Origin: Brachionus koreanus | Taxonomy: Eukaryota > Rotifera > Eurotatoria > Ploima > Brachionidae | Assembly (NCBI GenBank): GCA_016987375.1 | Contig: PJRA01000216.1 | Location: 1,993,522 to 2,057,521 of the forward strand | Direction of reading: 5' to 3' | DNA: 64,000 nucleotides | Shown: positions 1 to 10,840 of the stretch, piece after piece | Numbering within the stretch: the stretch's first letter is position 1 | How the letters are laid out: each line of letters begins with the position of its first letter | Made by a program: the position numbers and the translations under genes | Notes under the pieces: generated by a model | Seen by the model: the letters and a program-made list of their open reading frames with translations, nothing else | Told to the model about the DNA's origin: nothing | Databases searched by the model: none

Positions 1-1
1 A

Positions 2-643
2 GATAATGATGATAAAATTGAAATTGTAAAAAATATAAAAAACCGACTAGAAATACTAGTAAAAGAACAAAAGCTCCACAGAAAAAGTTTATTTGTAAAA
101 TTAGAGTCATATGATATTAAAGATTTTCCATAAATTGATGAAGAGTTCATAAAGAATCAAATAACTCTAGGAAGTTACCAACTAACACAAAGTAAAAGTT
201 ATCTAGCGGAACATTTTGATAATGGAAAGTATGAAATAATGGTTAACAAGCTAAATGATAAATTAATTAATTCAAAAATTTTGTACGCTAATATTCAATC
301 AAGACATTCGAATACAACAAAATACAAGGTTTATATAAAGTATTTCCCAAATATAAACGAACGCAATGCGATTGAAAGTTGGTTTTGTACATGTAAATCT
401 GGAGTGAGAACTGTTGGATGCTGTTCTCATATTGCTAGTATTATATATTATCTATCCTTTGCCAAAACTAATAAAAATATTCCAAATCCAGCTGGATATC
501 TAATGTCAGTTTTTAATGGTTATAATTTAAAAGAAAGCTCTGAATCAGAAAATGAAAATGATTATATTGATTACCAACCTAAACAACAAGATCTTGATTG
601 TAATTATGTAAATAACATTTTTCGAAAGAAAAGGAAAAGGTAG
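2..643 (+). pseudogene. C-terminal part of a SWIM zinc-finger transposase-like protein
   Basis: The reading frame is open from the window edge to a stop at 641-643, except for one in-frame TAA at 131-133. The 134 residues after the first ATG (239) contain a SWIM zinc finger, C-x-C-x8-C-x-H, in the segment WFCTCKSGVRTVGCCSHIA, preceded by a SRH motif. Upstream of the stop the frame reads DIKDFP, then IDEEF and TLGSYQL, which matches the pre-SWIM region I recall from DDE_Tnp_4 (PIF/Harbinger-like) transposases with a C-terminal SWIM in invertebrates. The catalytic DDE part would lie left of the window. The stop suggests a decayed copy; a sequencing error or readthrough cannot be excluded. The tail after SWIM is acidic, then basic (KKRKR). 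Confidence 0.65.
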
Positions 644-651
644 AACAAATT

Positions 652-1530
652 ATGAAAAGATCTAACTCATTTGCTTTTGATAAAGACTTGGTTAGCAAAA
701 AAAAAAAACAATCATTATCAGATTCCTTTTTATCGCATATACCAAGTTGGGGAGCTAAATTTTGTCATAAAAATAATCATATTATATTAAAAAATACATG
801 CACAATTGATTATTTTCTACTGGGGCTTTGGTTTTCGACAAAACTCTCTCCCGAAATTGTACCCAAATTAAGAAATTCTTCTTCAAATGTCAAACAAGAA
901 ATACTTAAACTGATAGACTTAATCGAATTGAATGACTGGAATGTTGCTCGAAAATTTTGGCTAACAGGTATTTGCAATATTGATTTTGATAATGTCTTAA
1001 AAATTCCCAAAAAATTCAGTCCTGAGATTTGCAATAGGAATAAAATATATTTATCGACTTTTGGAAATGAATTTGAATTTTTTTTTGATTATCTTATTCA
1101 TATTCAAAAACTTGAAGTTATAAAAGAATGTTCAAATGCTTTATGTGGATACAAATCTAATCTTTCTATATCCAATTTTTACTTCGAAAAAAAAGACAAA
1201 GAAATATTGTTTAGTCTTACACGAACTGACAGCTGTAATTTATGTAAAAATCCATTAAAAAAATCCCTAGTTATTCTCACATTTCCACCATGGCTCTTCG
1301 TAGAAACAAAATACAATGAACAAATATACTATGATTCTTTGCCAGAAATTATTGAATTAAATCAGAAAAAATATAAATTTTTATGTTGTACGATCCATTT
1401 AGTAAATCATTTCAAAGGAATTTTTAAATTTAATGAAAGCTCTTACTTAGTTGATGATTTAGAACCAAGTAATATAGAAAAGGTTATTCCTAAAATTTGT
1501 ATTGGAAATTGTTTATATATTTTGATTTAA
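652..1530 (+). CDS. Uncharacterised protein, possible USPL1-like cysteine protease, probably transposon-associated
   Basis: This 292-residue ORF starts 9 bases after the stop of the SWIM ORF, in another frame. The N-terminus is basic (KKKK) and could be a nuclear localisation signal. A central NTCTIDYFLLGLW resembles the cysteine box of ubiquitin/SUMO peptidases (Cys followed by a hydrophobic helix). The last 60 residues hold H-x3-HFKGIF and then YLVDDLE, resembling His and Asp boxes in the right order. Between them are CxxC-type cysteines (CSNALCGYK, CNLCKNP) that could bind zinc. Order and spacing fit a papain-fold peptidase of the USPL1/C98 kind, but this is inference from motifs only. Its position suggests an accessory protein of the same mobile element. 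The frame is intact, unlike its neighbour. Confidence 0.45.
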   Translation: MKRSNSFAFDKDLVSKKKKQSLSDSFLSHIPSWGAKFCHKNNHIILKNTCTIDYFLLGLWFSTKLSPEIVPKLRNSSSNVKQEILKLIDLIELNDWNVARKFWLTGICNIDFDNVLKIPKKFSPEICNRNKIYLSTFGNEFEFFFDYLIHIQKLEVIKECSNALCGYKSNLSISNFYFEKKDKEILFSLTRTDSCNLCKNPLKKSLVILTFPPWLFVETKYNEQIYYDSLPEIIELNQKKYKFLCCTIHLVNHFKGIFKFNESSYLVDDLEPSNIEKVIPKICIGNCLYILI

Positions 1531-3490
1531 ATTATATTTAATTGTTTTGTAATTCAGTTTTTCTTTAATTAAATAAACATTTTAATCAACTATAAACAAA
1601 TTTATTTTTTTTATAATTAGCATCGAAATATGCTTGTTTTTTTTGTTAATTTGAACATTTCTTAAAATTTAATGATAGAATCAATTCAGAGATTGTGCAT
1701 ATTCGTTTGCTAATATAAAGGGCAAAATAGTCAAAGTTATAACCTAAGGGCCTTTGAATTTATTATTATTCACAAAAGCAGATAGTATATAAAACTTATA
1801 AAATTGACTCAAAACTAAAAAATAAAAGAACAACCATTATTTTTATGACTCGAATTTAAAAGTTTAAAATTTAATTAATAATTTTTTTCAAATAGCCAGC
1901 AAAAAATTCTTTTTTAAAAATTTATCAAAAATTTTTTTTTTCACAAATTATTAAATCTAAAAAGCAAATAAAATTTACTAATTCTAAATCATTTATTAAC
2001 TATTATTAAATTCTAGCACGTTTGATGGTTAATTTTGTACAAAAATATATTTCGCAATATGCATGTTATAATGATAATTCAACAGATTAAATAAAAATTT
2101 GAAATCACTTCATTTAAAGAGCAAAATTAATTGAGATTTTTTTAATTATTTTTGTCAACTGATCATTTTTATCATAATATTTTCACTAGCATAATTCTGT
2201 ATTTTAAACTTCAATTGAATTAATTTAAACATAATTTAAAATGAAATAAAATAAATACAATTTTATGTTTTATTTTTTCTTAAATAGCAGGTAGTCAAAT
2301 AGAATTTTAGCAAATTGAATAATTATACTTTGTTTGTAATCAAATCGTATTTTGTTCAAATAAATAGAAAAACTCATATTTTTCGGTCTAGCCCATTTAG
2401 TATATATAATCTCTAAGATAGTTTAATTTGGGAGGTCACATCAGGTCAAAACTTTAAAAAATTACGCAATAGTTTACCTCTTAAAGACTTTTGGGGTAGT
2501 TAAAAAAAAAATAAACTGCACTTAAAAAAGATTATATTTTGAAAAATAGTTGACATTTAAATTTAAAATAGGTTTGTTTGAACCGGGAATTGTTTTTTTT
2601 TTCAATAGTCTCGTATTCTTTTTAAGAATCATTCAAAAAGTCTCTGAAAACTATGAATGTAGGGATTTTTTTTAGTCTAGAATTATTTCTTAGAGGCAAT
2701 TTAGATTTTTAATTAATTTGTTTTTATTTAAAAGGGTCAATAAAAATTGAAAACTTTTAGTCAAAATAAAGTTAAAATCAGATTAAATAAAAATACCAAG
2801 AAAAAACTGATTTATTCATTTTCACTAAAGAATGTGATTTATTGTCGAATAAGCCTGGATTATGGGGGATAATTTAAGATTAAATCTTATCTAAAAAGAA
2901 ATTTAAATCATCTAATATTTTAGAATATTTTTTTGTTACCAAATTTAATATAAAAACTAGGCCTTTTGCTGGTTAAATTTCAGCTTGAAATCTAGTTTGT
3001 TATGCAATTCGATGAAAAATTAAAAATTCTAAACAATTTTTATTAAAATTTATTCTTTCTTAGACTTCGTCATTGAATTATACTTAATCTGGTATTATTC
3101 ATTCTAAAGATTACAAAAAATAATAATGAGAAAATTTTCCTAAAAGGTCTTGTTATTTACAAAAATTTCTAAATAAAAATAACTAACGAGCTTTTTATTG
3201 TCATACCCTCCTTCATTCGTCGATGAATTTTATCATTAACATTAATAAAGCGTTCGAAATTCAAGCCTTAGAAATTGTTTGCCAAACGCTCACTTAGTTT
3301 TTTTAATCATGAAAAATTTTTCTATTTCAAAATTATGCTAAATTTGCGCATCAATTTCATAAAAAGAAAAAAATTTTTTTTGGACTTTTTTTCAATCACT
3401 AGTATTTGACTTATCAAAAATTTTTTAGATATATGTTTCAACTTAGAACTTTTTTTTTATTTATTTAAAAAAATTAATATTTCATATAAA
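1531..3490. other. Intergenic, AT-rich, no gene recognised
   Basis: About 2 kb of AT-rich sequence with homopolymer runs and stops in all frames. I see no coding exon, RNA gene or terminal inverted repeat. The last 100-200 bases before 3491 should contain the ARHGAP1-like promoter, but no clear core element stands out. Confidence 0.5.
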
Positions 3491-5545
3491 ATGGAAATCA
3501 ATGAAGAAGGTAATTATATTGAAATTATTCATTTATTTCAAACATAATTATCCATTTATTTCCTTAGATGTTAAAATTGACAAGTTGACCATGGACCAGA
3601 ATATTTTGGACTCAGTAATTGATAAGACTGATATACCAGATCTAGAATATGACGAAGAGATATCACCTCTAGTTGCAGATGGTAATTTATTGATTTATTT
3701 TAACTCATAATTAATGTTGTAATAAATGTTCATAAACAAATTAAGTAGTCGAAAACGATTTACTCTCATTGTTGGGTAACTGAAATTTACCGCTTTTTAC
3801 TTTTAGTTTAAACCTTTTGAAATAATTTTAGGTTTAGGCTTTACACTTGTTTGCTTCTTCACTAACTAAACACTTTTTTTTATTTATTTTTTTTAATATT
3901 AATTTTTGAAAGAGTCTAAAATTGGAAATAGTCACTTGACATCAGATAATCTAATTGACGAAGATTATGAAGCTGAATTGGGCGCTCATGTAACATTTAG
4001 CCCAAGCTTAATTGATGCAGAGAGCGAAAAAAAAACTAACGATCTAAGAGAACGCATAGATCGATATGGTATTGTCAACGTTTGCGGAACTGATTTATCA
4101 GGACGTCCAATTATTGTAATTTCAGCGGTGAACCTTCCAAATGCAGACCAAATTAGTCAAGAAAAAGAATTTTTTCATAGCCATCAGCATTTTTTTGATG
4201 TTCTATTAGAGTATTTTAAATAGAAAAAAAAATAAACATATTTATATCAAATTTAATTTAGAATTTTATGTGGAATTTTAGAAAAATACGTCGAATCTGA
4301 GTATACACTTGTGTATTTTCACTATGGCTTAAAAAGCTCGAGTCAACCTTCTTTCAATTGGCTAACAAAAGTTTACAAAATGCTTGATAGAAAGTGAGTG
4401 ACAAAATTTTTAAATCAAACTTATTAATTTTTTCAGCTTGATACTTAACTAAGCATTTATTTTATTTATTTGTGTTAATTTTAATGATTTTAGATTCAAA
4501 AAGAATTTAAAGGCTTTGTTCGTAGTCCATCCAACAATGCTATTTAAAGTTTTATGGCAAGTAATCCGACCGCTAATTAGTTCAAAATTTAACAAAAAAG
4601 TTACATATTGTAACACTTTAGCAGAGCTAGGTGCTCACATCGATTTGAACATTCTGAAAATTCACCCTGAAATTAAAATGTTTGTTTATGAAAATAAAAA
4701 AAAAAAAAATTAATTTAAATTCCTCAAGACACGATGCATCACTTAGGCCGAGAAAATCAAGTGTGACTATTGAACAAATTCAATTCGGACCATTCCAGCA
4801 ATTTAAAGTTCCACTTCAAAAGTATTTTTTTTTAGTAAGAAAAAAAAATTCTAATTAAATAATAAAATCTAAATTAAGAATAGCAGATGAAAATAAAGGG
4901 GATCCAATTCCTTTATGCTTGAAAGAAGCAGTTATTTTTCTACGAAAAAGTAAATAATAATTTCAAGTAAAAACTTTTCAACAACATATCTTTTTTAGAC
5001 ATAGATGAAGAGGGTCTCTTTAGAAAATCGGGAAGTTTCGAGAGAATAAAAGAAATCCAAAATTTGTATAATTATGGTCAACCGGTGGCATACCATACTT
5101 ATGAATACCATGTGGCTGCATCTGTAATAAAAGCCTTTGTTAGAGAGCTACCAGAATCACTTTTAACAGATGCAATTTTCAATGAAATGATGTCTTTACA
5201 AGGTATTTTTTTAAAGCCAAATTTAAATTTGAAAATTTTGGTTGCTGATTTTTTTTATTTGTTGAAGCTTTGGACATAGTTGATAAAGTAGAAGTGGCCA
5301 GAGATTTGTTAAGTGCAAAATTGCCACCTTTGAACTTTAAAGTTCTTAATTATTTGATATCATTCTTAAACGAGGTTACTCAGCATTCGGCTAAAAATAA
5401 AATGGATGCAAGAAATTTGTCGTATGTTTTTGGTCCAAATTTTTTGCGGAAACAAAATGACCCAGAATTCGGTCTAGTTAATATTGAAAAAATTAATAAT
5501 TTTGTGGAATTGTTGATAAAATATCATCCTGATATTTTTAACTAA
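3491..5545 (+). CDS. ARHGAP1: Cdc42GAP/ARHGAP1-like Rho GTPase-activating protein
   Basis: Spliced gene with about nine exons: 3491-3509, 3568-3681, 3913-4210, 4282-4393, 4494 to about 4678, an exon ending at 4821, 4879-4949, 4999-5202 and 5268-5545. The middle encodes a Sec14/CRAL-TRIO-like lipid-binding domain, with LSGRPIIVISA, YTLVYFHYGLKS and LFVVHPTMLFK, as in Cdc42GAP. A linker with EQIQFGPFQQFKVPLQ leads into a RhoGAP domain with the arginine finger in GLFRKSGS and the C-terminal NLSYVFGPNFLR helix. It would stimulate GTP hydrolysis by Rho/Cdc42 at membranes. Exon 1 holds only 19 coding bases. The exact junction between the exon from 4494 and the exon ending at 4821 is uncertain because the donor lies in an A-rich stretch. 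Confidence 0.92.
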
Positions 5546-6312
5546 TATTAATTAACGAGCAAACAAATTGACATTAATGCTATTTTGGTTATTTTTTAGG
5601 GCTATTCTAGTTGTTTCTGGTGTAAAAAATTATAATTCTGAAGATAATTTTCAAATTTTAGCTAAATGATGAACGTATATATATATATATATATTTTAAC
5701 TTATTGTGGATTTTTTTTAGGTATTCATGATTATTTTATTCAAAAATAAAAAGTTTAAATTTTACTCAGATCTATTTCCTATTAAAATATTAGTAAAGAT
5801 ATTTTATTTTTATGAAATTTAGAGCCCATGTTTTGCTGAAAGATATTTAAATTACTGTGAAAATTACTGAATGATTAATAATTTATCTTTCTCAATATAA
5901 ATTAAATTATTTTTGTTTGTTACCTTGCATAATTTGGAGCTTTTTTGAGACAAAAAAATTTTAAATCTTTTGTAAAATTTAGTTAAAGTAAAAACTTTTA
6001 TTCAGTTATACACTCACGCTTTTAATAATAGGCCAAAATATGTAAAAATACTAAAATAAAATTAATATTTTTAAAAAATAGAAATAATCTTAGATTAAAA
6101 AATTAAAATGCCAAAAAAATTGCATAATTATTAAACAATACAATTTGTAACCTTTAGTTTCTTTATTCTTCCTTTCTTGTTCCTCGGCTCTTAACGGGTG
6201 ATGCATAAGTAAATGAACAAAAGTTAAGTTAACTTTCCCGATCATGCAAATGATCAGGGGATCATATAAATATTTATTTATAAACTACTAAAAATTAGCT
6301 ATAATATTGCAA
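5546..6312. other. Intergenic, AT-rich, with a short TA microsatellite
   Basis: No coding potential seen. A (TA)n tract sits near 5675-5695. The region contains the ARHGAP1 3' end (several AATAAA-like sites near 5740-5750) and runs into the assembly gap. Confidence 0.5.
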
Positions 6313-7162
6313 NNNNNNNNNNNNNNNNNNNNNNNNNNNNNNNNNNNNNNNNNNNNNNNNNNNNNNNNNNNNNNNNNNNNNNNNNNNNNNNNNNNNNNNN
6401 NNNNNNNNNNNNNNNNNNNNNNNNNNNNNNNNNNNNNNNNNNNNNNNNNNNNNNNNNNNNNNNNNNNNNNNNNNNNNNNNNNNNNNNNNNNNNNNNNNNN
6501 NNNNNNNNNNNNNNNNNNNNNNNNNNNNNNNNNNNNNNNNNNNNNNNNNNNNNNNNNNNNNNNNNNNNNNNNNNNNNNNNNNNNNNNNNNNNNNNNNNNN
6601 NNNNNNNNNNNNNNNNNNNNNNNNNNNNNNNNNNNNNNNNNNNNNNNNNNNNNNNNNNNNNNNNNNNNNNNNNNNNNNNNNNNNNNNNNNNNNNNNNNNN
6701 NNNNNNNNNNNNNNNNNNNNNNNNNNNNNNNNNNNNNNNNNNNNNNNNNNNNNNNNNNNNNNNNNNNNNNNNNNNNNNNNNNNNNNNNNNNNNNNNNNNN
6801 NNNNNNNNNNNNNNNNNNNNNNNNNNNNNNNNNNNNNNNNNNNNNNNNNNNNNNNNNNNNNNNNNNNNNNNNNNNNNNNNNNNNNNNNNNNNNNNNNNNN
6901 NNNNNNNNNNNNNNNNNNNNNNNNNNNNNNNNNNNNNNNNNNNNNNNNNNNNNNNNNNNNNNNNNNNNNNNNNNNNNNNNNNNNNNNNNNNNNNNNNNNN
7001 NNNNNNNNNNNNNNNNNNNNNNNNNNNNNNNNNNNNNNNNNNNNNNNNNNNNNNNNNNNNNNNNNNNNNNNNNNNNNNNNNNNNNNNNNNNNNNNNNNNN
7101 NNNNNNNNNNNNNNNNNNNNNNNNNNNNNNNNNNNNNNNNNNNNNNNNNNNNNNNNNNNNNN
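6313..7162. other. Assembly gap (N)
   Basis: 850 unknown bases. Any open frame across it is an artefact. Confidence 0.99.
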
Positions 7163-8582
7163 CTAAATTTCCTTTATTTTACTGAAATTTTTTTGGGAAG
7201 AGGAAAAAAAGTGGGGAGGAACAATAGTATTAGCATTAGATTCTTGACAAACACTTGTACTTTTTTATAAATATCATCAAAAATTTATTTTTGCTTTCTT
7301 TTCTTGACCTAGCGGCTGGTATTGGTTCTTCATTAAAGATCGTGATTTTATGCATCGTCAATGTTTGAAGATATAACAATGCAGCAATTAATAAAATCAA
7401 TTGAAAAAAAAACAATAATCAAACTTATTTCAATTTTGTATTTTATTTTACTTTTCATATTATATAAATTATAGAAATATTTTTCCTCTATAAAAAGATA
7501 TAAAAATTTTCATTCGGGTCGTTCAACAAACGAAATAATCTTTTCACGTAAAAAGAACATAGCTAAATGTAAACGTTCAGTGACGTTATAATGTTCAATG
7601 ATGAAATGAAAGCTGAAAAAACTGAGTAATTATTTTTTTTGCTATTAAGCTTCACAAGATAAGACAAGATGAAGAGATCATATTTCAAATCAAATCAAAA
7701 AATTTTTAAAAGCAAAATACTGAAATATCAGCTTGGCTTGTTAAAATTCTAGATCTTGAAATCACTCACTTTTTATAAAATAAAGACATTTCTGCTCTCT
7801 TTTAAAAATGTAATCAAATTATTTCCTTTTTTCAAAATATTTTGTTGATGGCCGTGTTCAAAAATAAATTATAAAAAATTTTAAATATGAAAATTTTATA
7901 GATAAAAGAATTGAAAAAACATTAAGTTTATACAAGACAAGACAATTCGGCTAATATCAAGTTTTGGCTGTCTAGTAGCCGCCACCGCAGCCATCACTAG
8001 TTTTGATTTAATTTAAGTTTGAGTTGCTTATTCTATGTTTTGATTTTTATTCTAAGAATAAAAAATGAATTATTTATTTTTAATCAAGCTTTTTTTAAAC
8101 TATTATTTTATGAGAAGATGATTTATCAATGAGGATAATTAAGATCGCTTCTTAAATTTTCTACAAATATGTTTTTCTTTATTTCTTCATTTTGATAGCT
8201 AACTGGAAATCTTACTAATGAAATTTAAGATGAAGTTTAACTCCAATTCTTTTTATTATTGAATTTTATGCTAAATGTTCGATCATTAAAATAGTTTTGT
8301 ATGCGAATAAAGTAGATGGTCAATTAAAATAATATTCACTTAAATAAAAAATTATAATAATTAAGTGATTTTGAATGTTATTTATACCGTGAAATAGAAA
8401 ATAATAATTTCTTAAAATATGTTCGAATTATTGATTTTAAATTTATTATTTTAATATATATGCATGTATATAGTACAAATCTAACATAAAAATTCAGTTT
8501 TACGCTACTCATATTTATTTATTTCTAAATCATATTTCAAGAAATTTCTGATTAAGAATGAATTTTGGATTAATCTTCAAAC
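7163..8582. other. Intergenic, AT-rich, upstream of the APP-like gene
   Basis: No exon recognised. One small GC-richer patch, GTAGCCGCCACCGCAGCCAT, at about 7976-7995 stands out from the AT-rich background but has no open frame or structure I can assign. Confidence 0.45.
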
Positions 8583-8593
8583 ATGAATTTTGA
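8558..8593 (+). promoter_or_regulatory. Upstream ORF overlapping the APP-like start codon
   Basis: An ATG at 8558 opens an 11-codon frame ending with TGA at 8591-8593, overlapping the main ATG at 8583 in another frame. If transcripts start upstream, this would reduce initiation at 8583. This is inference; the transcription start is not visible. Confidence 0.3.
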
Positions 8594-9563
8594 ATTTATT
8601 TGGTTCTATTTTTTTCAAATTAGTTTTGCTCTTGGTCAAAACTATGTGACTTTTTTGGGAGGCAAAAATCCAAATTCTGATCATGATGCTCATGTTATTC
8701 AACTTGAATGCTCCAATGAGATCAAATCCCTTTATTTTGACATTCAGTTAAATAAATGGCAATTTTCTTCAGCGGATTCATGTCTTCGTTCATTAAATGA
8801 TATCCTGTTTTATTGTCAAAGAGCCTATCCAAAGTTAAATGTAGTAAATATTCAATTTATTTCAGAAGAAATAGAATTCAAAATTTGTGATTCAAAAAAA
8901 TGTTCTAACGAGTTCAAGCGCGGATCTTTATACAAATGTCTTTATGGAGTTTTTAAATCGAAAGAGCAGTTACAGGTACCGTTTGACTGCAAATTCCAGC
9001 ATTTGATAAGCAAAAAAGACTGTCAGAATACAAAGAGTTGGAAAAAACTCGCTAAACAAAAATGTCTATCTATTGACCAGATTTATTTTGTCAAAAACTA
9101 TTCAATGATTCAATGGTGTGATGCATTTAAAGACGGAATTGAAACATTTAGTGGAATAGAGTTTGTTTGCTGTCCAAACCATTCTGATATTGAAAAAATC
9201 CAATTTGAAGACGAAAATATTGATTATCAACAGTATCCAGTTAATTACTTTCTTGAAGATAAAGAAGAAATTGACACAAAAAAATATGTAAATAATTTTA
9301 AAATTCAAGATATGGAGGCAAATAATGGCAAGTCTAAGTTTATGGGTTATGCAACAACATTTTTTCTAATAGGATTTTTCATGACTGTTTTTATATTTGT
9401 TTTTTCTCGATTAATTAAGAAAAGTCATAGCAAAGATATTTTAAGAGAAAGGTTGAACCAGCATACAGACAAAAATCAGGATTCTCAATTAGATCAAATG
9501 CAGATAAATGGATATGAAAACCCAACATATAAATTTTTTGATGATCAAAATTTAAATATTTAA
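8583..9563 (+). CDS. APP: Amyloid precursor protein (APP/APLP) family protein, minimal form without E2
   Basis: Single-exon, 326-residue type I membrane protein. Residues 1-19 form a signal peptide. An E1 region follows with twelve cysteines in the APP pattern (six in the growth-factor-like subdomain, six in the copper-binding subdomain), ending in the family signature GIEFVCCP. A short acidic linker leads to a transmembrane helix (about 254-276, MGYATTFFLIGFFMTVFIFV), a basic stop-transfer, and a tail with GYENPTYKFF at 310-319, the NPxY signal bound by PTB adaptors such as Fe65, X11 and Mint. The E2 helical domain found between E1 and the membrane in known APPs is absent. Human H147, H149 and H151 correspond to T, S and K here, so the copper ligands are lost, although the tyrosine and methionine of the NYSM segment remain. 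Identity is firm from the tail and the cysteines. Confidence 0.95.
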   Translation: MNFEFIWFYFFQISFALGQNYVTFLGGKNPNSDHDAHVIQLECSNEIKSLYFDIQLNKWQFSSADSCLRSLNDILFYCQRAYPKLNVVNIQFISEEIEFKICDSKKCSNEFKRGSLYKCLYGVFKSKEQLQVPFDCKFQHLISKKDCQNTKSWKKLAKQKCLSIDQIYFVKNYSMIQWCDAFKDGIETFSGIEFVCCPNHSDIEKIQFEDENIDYQQYPVNYFLEDKEEIDTKKYVNNFKIQDMEANNGKSKFMGYATTFFLIGFFMTVFIFVFSRLIKKSHSKDILRERLNQHTDKNQDSQLDQMQINGYENPTYKFFDDQNLNI

Positions 9564-10419
9564 AATAAAAAATAAATATTTTCTTAAAAATTTTTTCATG
9601 GTTTTAATCATAAAAATATTTTAGTACCAAAAATAAAATCTAAAAAAAATTTTTTTTTAAACAATAAAATATTCAATTTAATTCACAATCAGAATCGGTA
9701 GGGTTATTCTAAAGACTCTTTGTATTACCCAGCCAATTAATTTTTAAAAAAAAATTTATAGAAATTTTTTGAGATTATCGTACAATTTTCTCTAAAATAT
9801 CTTTAAAAAGCCTTTAAATTTATTTTCGATAAAATCAGTAATAATAAAATGTACTTTATTCATATGCACTTAATGTACATGAAAAAAATGAAGTGCATCT
9901 AAATAAATATATGTAAGTTTAAAGGAAAGCTAAAATGAAAATTATGATCGCAAAATCAACAAAAATCTTAAGTTTCAAATTATTTTTAATTATTTTCAAT
10001 ATAGAGAAAATGCATTTTTAACAATTAAAATAATAAATAAAAGCTAATCAATTTTTTTTTAATTTTTAATTCTGACGAAAAGCATGCATGGTTCTAAACT
10101 ACTACTGTTTGATTTAAAGTTTTTATGAGCATTGGATGTCATCATCAGGATAATATGGACAGTACAAAATCTTTAGATAAATCTGGTTAACATCGAAATT
10201 ACTTGTTTGTCAACTCAACCGTAATATTATCAAAAAATGAGAAATAAGTAAACATTTATTTTCACAGAACTTTGTTGAAAATAAAATGCTTTCAGGTAGA
10301 AAATAAACAGCTTAAATGTAATAGCTAACTACTTTTGAACTCTTAAAGCGTATGTGTGATTACTAAAGTATTAATAAAAAAGCCTAAATAATAATTTTAG
10401 GAGTTTATTCTCATCAATA

Positions 10420-10440
10420 TTAACACTAGAAGCACCAAGC
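10420..10440. mobile_element. piggyBac-like terminus
   Basis: TTAA followed by CACTAGAAGCACCAAG. The same end, in reverse orientation, occurs at 34834-34855. A TTAA target followed by CCCTAGAA/CACTAGAA is typical of piggyBac-type elements. No partner end is visible nearby, so this is a solo or eroded terminus. Confidence 0.45.
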
Positions 10441-10517
10441 ATTTTTTCAGATTTTTTTAATTCATTAATATTTTATAAAAAAACTAAAAGAATTTTATAA
10501 ATATCATTTTTTAAAGA

Positions 10518-10840
10518 AAATTTTAAAATTAATATTAAAACAAATAATTTGATTATTTAAAATCATTCCTGAAGAATACACATGCTTAATTTGTTTTTCA
10601 AGTCCTAAAAACGGGCTGAAAACAGGCTTAGATGTGTTTGGCGCGTCAAAAAAGGCTTAAAAAAACTTTCTAAATGAAATATTTTGTTTTGTTTATAAAG
10701 TGTTTTTTGCTCGTTTTTTGGCCCCAAAACGCTGACGTTTCAAACGCAAAAAAACAAAGCGAAAACATCAAAAAACAGCTACCAAACGCCGTTAAAACAG
10801 CGTTTAAACGGTGTTTTTTGCTTGTTTTTGTCCCATCGGG
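10518..10840 (+). mobile_element. 5'-truncated copy of the TA-flanked MITE found intact at 53530-54195
   Basis: From the tract ATTAATATTAAAACAAATAA onward the sequence is closely similar to 53874-54195, including TTTGGCGCGTCAAAAAAGGC and the right terminal repeat ending TCCCATCGGG at 10840. The left inverted repeat is missing and no TA follows the right end, so this copy is truncated and diverged. An open frame across it (10674-10871) is not a gene. Confidence 0.75.

Noticed and set aside
6307..7185. Long open frame of 292 codons
   Set aside because: It consists almost entirely of N; the ORF is an artefact of the gap.
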